Shown here: positions 61,515-64,000 of the stretch, in pieces | Position numbering within the stretch: position 1 is the first letter of the stretch | Layout of the letters: each line of letters starts with the position of its first letter | DNA from: Phallusia mammillata | Lineage: Eukaryota > Chordata > Ascidiacea > Phlebobranchia > Ascidiidae | Assembly: GCA_003260075.1 (NCBI GenBank) | Contig: QLIY01000554.1 | Coordinates: 34,858 to 98,857, forward strand | DNA: 64,000 bases | Reading direction: 5' to 3' | Translations under genes and position numbers: made by a program | Notes under the pieces: generated by a model | Seen by the model: only the letters and a program-made list of their open reading frames with translations | Databases searched by the model: none | What the model was told of the DNA's origin: nothing

Positions 61515-61823
61515 CAGTGGTTCTCAAACTTATACTGATTGCGTACAACCTGGCGACTTTTTCTATCGCTGTGTACCACCTAGGCTAAATCTTGTTTGAA
61601 TGTGATACTCTTGACTGCACTAACTAATTTATGAAACCAGCATGTTAGCAATTCCTAAAACACGTCCTAGACCAGGGGCGGGCAACTTCTCCNAAAACGT
61701 CCTAGACATTGGTTCTAAGCAGGGCTGATAGGTTGGGTTAGTTAAACAGCAATTCTTAATGTGGCTTGAATTAAGTACACCAGAAAGCTACTCGCGTACC
61801 ACCCTAGTAGCCCTGAACCACTG
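61515..61823. mobile_element. hAT-like MITE, second copy of the 24661 family
   Basis: CAGTGGTTCTCAAACTTATA at the left and GCCCTGAACCACTG at the right, with the inside related in inverse orientation to 24661-24977 (TTTTTCTATCGCTG, TACCACCT). The flanks CAATATGC and CATTATGC agree at 7 of 8 positions. It is interrupted by an N at 61693. Confidence 0.85.
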
Positions 61824-61838
61824 CATTATGCCTTATGA

Positions 61839-62359
61839 CAGGGGTCGCCAACGCCAACCTGCGGCTCCGGAGCCGCATGGGGCTCTTTCATCCCTCTGAC
61901 GCGGCTCAGTTTCTGAAATTACCAAAAGTTGTTAAGTAACAACATTTTAAGTTCTGTGACNGCATGGGGCTCTTTCATCCCTCTGACGCGGCTCAGTTTC
62001 TGAAATTACCAAAAGTTGTTAAGTAACAACATTTTAAGTTCTGTGACGATTATGCGGAACACAAAAGTCGAAAGTTGCAATAATTTCATGGAAGTCGAAA
62101 GAATGCAATAACACGAGCGAACCAGTTTCCAGTAGTTAGGTAGGCCATGAAAGGCGTTTCTTTTCCATGAAACGCAAAGTCTGAAAGGTACAAACTGGCG
62201 GCACGCAGCTTGACATGCAATGCAATGCGAGATGCAATTTTTCTTCGCAGCGTTTGTACGCACGCAATAACACCTGTTTGTTAATAAATTTTACCAGTGC
62301 TTTTTTACCATGTGAAACTGGTCCGAATGGCTCTTTGAGTAGTAAAGGTTGGCGCCCCT
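61839..62359. mobile_element. hAT-like MITE, CAGGGGTCGCCAAC termini
   Basis: CAGGGGTCGCCAAC at the left is mirrored by GTTGGCGCCCCTG at the right, with the CGGCTCCGGAGCCGC sub-terminal palindrome common in this hAT group. No target duplication was found. About 85 bp is duplicated around the N at 61961, so the true length is near 435 bp. Confidence 0.75.
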
Positions 62360-62587
62360 GCTCTTCCCTATGGCATAGTAGGGTCTACATTAACAGAAAT
62401 GTCCGTTAAAAATCATCACATTTAATAGTAGCCTAAAATGTTACTATGTGAATACCAAATAAGTAAAAATGAACGGTAGTACTTATCGGTCGCTTTTACA
62501 CGAGGAAATCAAAGTTTTATCATCCCGCTGGTGCCATGCAGTTTGTAGCCGCGCTAATGTGAACTCCGGTCCGATTTAACTTCTCAC

Positions 62588-63244
62588 TAGCGTTTCGTGC
62601 GTAAGTTTGTGTGGCCTATATCCTAAAGCTTTTACTACACCATACACATTTTAATTGCCCCCCCCCCATCAACTATTTTGCTTTACACAAAGTTTTAACG
62701 TTAGGCAGCTATCACAGGCTTGGTGATTGTATTGTGTCGCTTTGTGTCCTTTTACGAAGCGAAAAAACTCAACTCAACCTAGGCTGAATGTTGTTGTTGT
62801 TATCACACCCCCCCCCCCTAGCGTTTCGTGCGTAAGTTTGTGTGGCCTATATCCTAAAGCTTTTATTACACCATACACATTTTAATACTTCGATCGTGTC
62901 CTAACAGAAAAAGTACTTCGATCGTGTCCTAACAGAAACTTTAGAATAGTTTAGAAAAGCTGCAACTGTCTTATTTTCCAAACGGCTGTCACGTAATTTT
63001 ATTTCTTTTTTTTGTATTTTTTATATTTTGACTTGGTTCACGGTTGTTTGACTTGGATTATCAAAACGAATACGATACAGCTGCAATTATTTTAGCAATG
63101 GTGCCATCAACTATTTTGCTTTACACAAAGTTTTAACGTTAGGCAGCTATCACCGGCTTGGTGATTGTATTATGTCGCTATGTGTCCTTTTACGAAGCGA
63201 AAAAAACTCAACTCAACATAGGCTGAATGTTGTTGTTGTTATCA
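62588..63244. repeat. Two interleaved duplications around C runs
   Basis: Block A (TAGCGTTTCGTGCGTAAGTT..., about 62589-62656) recurs at 62819-62886, and block B (ATCAACTATTTTGC..., about 62668-62807) recurs at 63107-63245. The joints are C62658-62667 and C62808-62818. The order A-C-B-C-A'...B' is what overlapping allelic contigs would give. A true-looking 24-bp tandem ACTTCGATCGTGTCCTAACA is at 62887-62938. Confidence 0.75.
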
Positions 63245-63408
63245 CGTTATGGGTGTTAGAGCTCCTGATTTTTAGTTGCATTGTTTTCTAAGCAAAAACT
63301 TCGTTATTGATAGAATCTGTTGCTGGGAGCTACCTAAATGTCTGCTTGTATGTAATTTAACGGCTATTTAAAATTGCAAGAGCACATTGGCCACATTGAA
63401 TCAATATA

Positions 63409-63414
63409 TTTATT
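63409..63414 (-). terminator. Polyadenylation signal of the Tyr-rich repeat gene
   Basis: The plus strand reads TTTATT, so AATAAA is on the gene strand, about 400 nt beyond the stop as assembled, or roughly 200 nt if the duplication at 63470-63865 is collapsed. Confidence 0.5.
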
Positions 63415-63469
63415 TTTTGTGATAATTGCAACATAAAGTTAATATTGAAGAACTATTTCGCCGTGTCAT

Positions 63470-63865
63470 CATGGGTCCATCTACATTTAAATAACAAAAG
63501 AATGTTACAATAAGAAACCAGCACGACCAAAAGAGATTATAAATTAATTACACTGGCTCAGTATTATATTGTACTCATAAAATGTCAAAAAAGCTGTTCG
63601 TTTTACCTATTTCGATTAATAGTAGTATGGCTTCTGGGCATCATAGTAGTATGGCTTCTGGTTCCCCCCCCCCCCATCTACATTTAAATAACAAAAGAAT
63701 GTTACAATAAGAAACCAGCACCACCAAATGAGATTATAAAATAATTACGCTGGCTCGGTATTATTATTGTAATCATAAAATGTCAAAAAAGCTGTTCGTT
63801 TTACCTATTTCGATTAATAGTAGTATGGCTTCTGGGCATCATAGTAGTATGGCTTCTGGTTGTCG
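63470..63865. repeat. Near-identical duplicate around an 11-C run
   Basis: About 190 bp containing the 3' UTR and last codons of the Tyr-rich gene is present before and after C63664-63674, with several substitutions. The left copy of the stop codon region (about 63603-63663) is therefore probably the other allele. Confidence 0.8.
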
Positions 63866-64000
63866 TAGTAGTATGGCTTCTCAGAGTCGTAGTAGTATGG
63901 CTTTGCGGAGTCGTAGTAGTATGGCTTCTCAGAGTCGTAGTAGTATGGCTTTGCGGAGTCGTAGTAGTATGGCTTCTCAGAGTCGTAGTAGTATGGCTTT
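63814..64000 (-). CDS. Tyrosine-rich octapeptide repeat protein, C-terminal part
   Basis: Read on the minus strand from the window edge, a 24-bp repeat encodes tandem KPYYYDSE and KPYYYDSA octapeptides. Eight KPYYY units are visible; the last three spacers change to DNQ, DAQ and then the stop, so the chain ends KPYYY-stop (TAA at 63814-63816). Alternating E/A units form a 16-residue higher-order repeat. The wobble position is almost uniformly C in Tyr codons, indicating recent unit expansion. The 5' part lies beyond the window. Composition (Tyr, Lys, Pro, Asp, Ser) resembles extracellular structural or adhesive repeat proteins, in which Tyr can be converted to DOPA or cross-linked, but no family was recognised and a tunic or adhesive role is inference. 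Confidence 0.75.
   Translation of the reverse strand, partial: KPYYYDSEKPYYYDSAKPYYYDSEKPYYYDSAKPYYYDSEKPYYYDNQKPYYYDAQKPYYY

Larger units (their letters stand above)
59709..63813. other. Repeat-rich intergenic region
   Basis: No credible gene is seen. It contains at least five MITEs (60861-61140, 61141-61367, 61515-61823, 61839-62359 and a fragment at about 61674-61692), two single-N gaps and five assembly-type duplications. Short open frames, including a 141-codon one starting at 60037, are interrupted by G runs and have no domain. Confidence 0.6.

Noticed and set aside
63600-63663. Second Tyr-rich repeat gene copy
   Set aside because: It is the duplicated allele-like copy of the same 3' end, joined through a C run.
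1-64000. CRISPR arrays, phage or bacterial operon features
   Set aside because: Every well-supported gene except two is intron-bearing and eukaryotic; regular repeats found are minisatellites or coding repeats without spacer structure.

Overview
This is a piece of animal nuclear DNA, most likely from a solitary ascidian (sea squirt) of Ciona type. It is AT-rich and gene-dense, with many short GT-AG introns of roughly 0.1-1 kb. Orthologs of conserved animal genes are interleaved with numerous short inverted-repeat transposons. Several genes have a splice-acceptor-like tract only 14-35 nt before the ATG, as expected if spliced-leader trans-splicing operates, which is well known in tunicates. 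The species assignment is inference; no species-diagnostic sequence was identified.

Layout, left to right: a hAT-like MITE cut by the window edge; a single-exon GNAT acetyltransferase-like gene (+); mitochondrial thioredoxin TXN2 (+, 4 exons); an intact hAT MITE with an 8-bp target duplication; BBS4 (-, 15 coding exons), one intron of which carries a 1.08-kb piggyBac-type MITE; a divergent promoter region holding a fold-back element; a class II xylose isomerase (+, 10 exons) with every catalytic residue present; a long WDR49-type EF-hand/WD40 gene (+, 27 exons, apparently two alternative 5' ends) whose introns contain several MITEs, a minisatellite and a tRNA-Leu(AAG)-like gene; the homeobox gene Dbx (-, 4 exons); TCF25/NULP1 (-, 15 exons) with a tRNA-derived SINE in an intron; PIGT (-, single coding exon); a repeat-rich stretch of nested hAT and fold-back MITEs; and, at the right edge, the 3' end of a minus-strand gene encoding a tyrosine-rich octapeptide repeat.

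The genes do not form a pathway. They are a mitochondrial redox protein, a ciliary BBSome subunit, a sugar isomerase, a probable axonemal or ciliary WD protein, a neural patterning homeobox factor, a ribosome-quality-control factor and a GPI-anchor transamidase subunit. The exon models were built by reading phase and splice sites by hand, and total lengths divide by three in every case.

One technical point affects all use of this window. At about a dozen places a run of 10-13 G or C sits at the junction between two nearly identical copies of flanking sequence, and two single Ns show the same behaviour. These look like allelic contig ends joined by the assembler, so the apparent tandem duplications there are probably not real.
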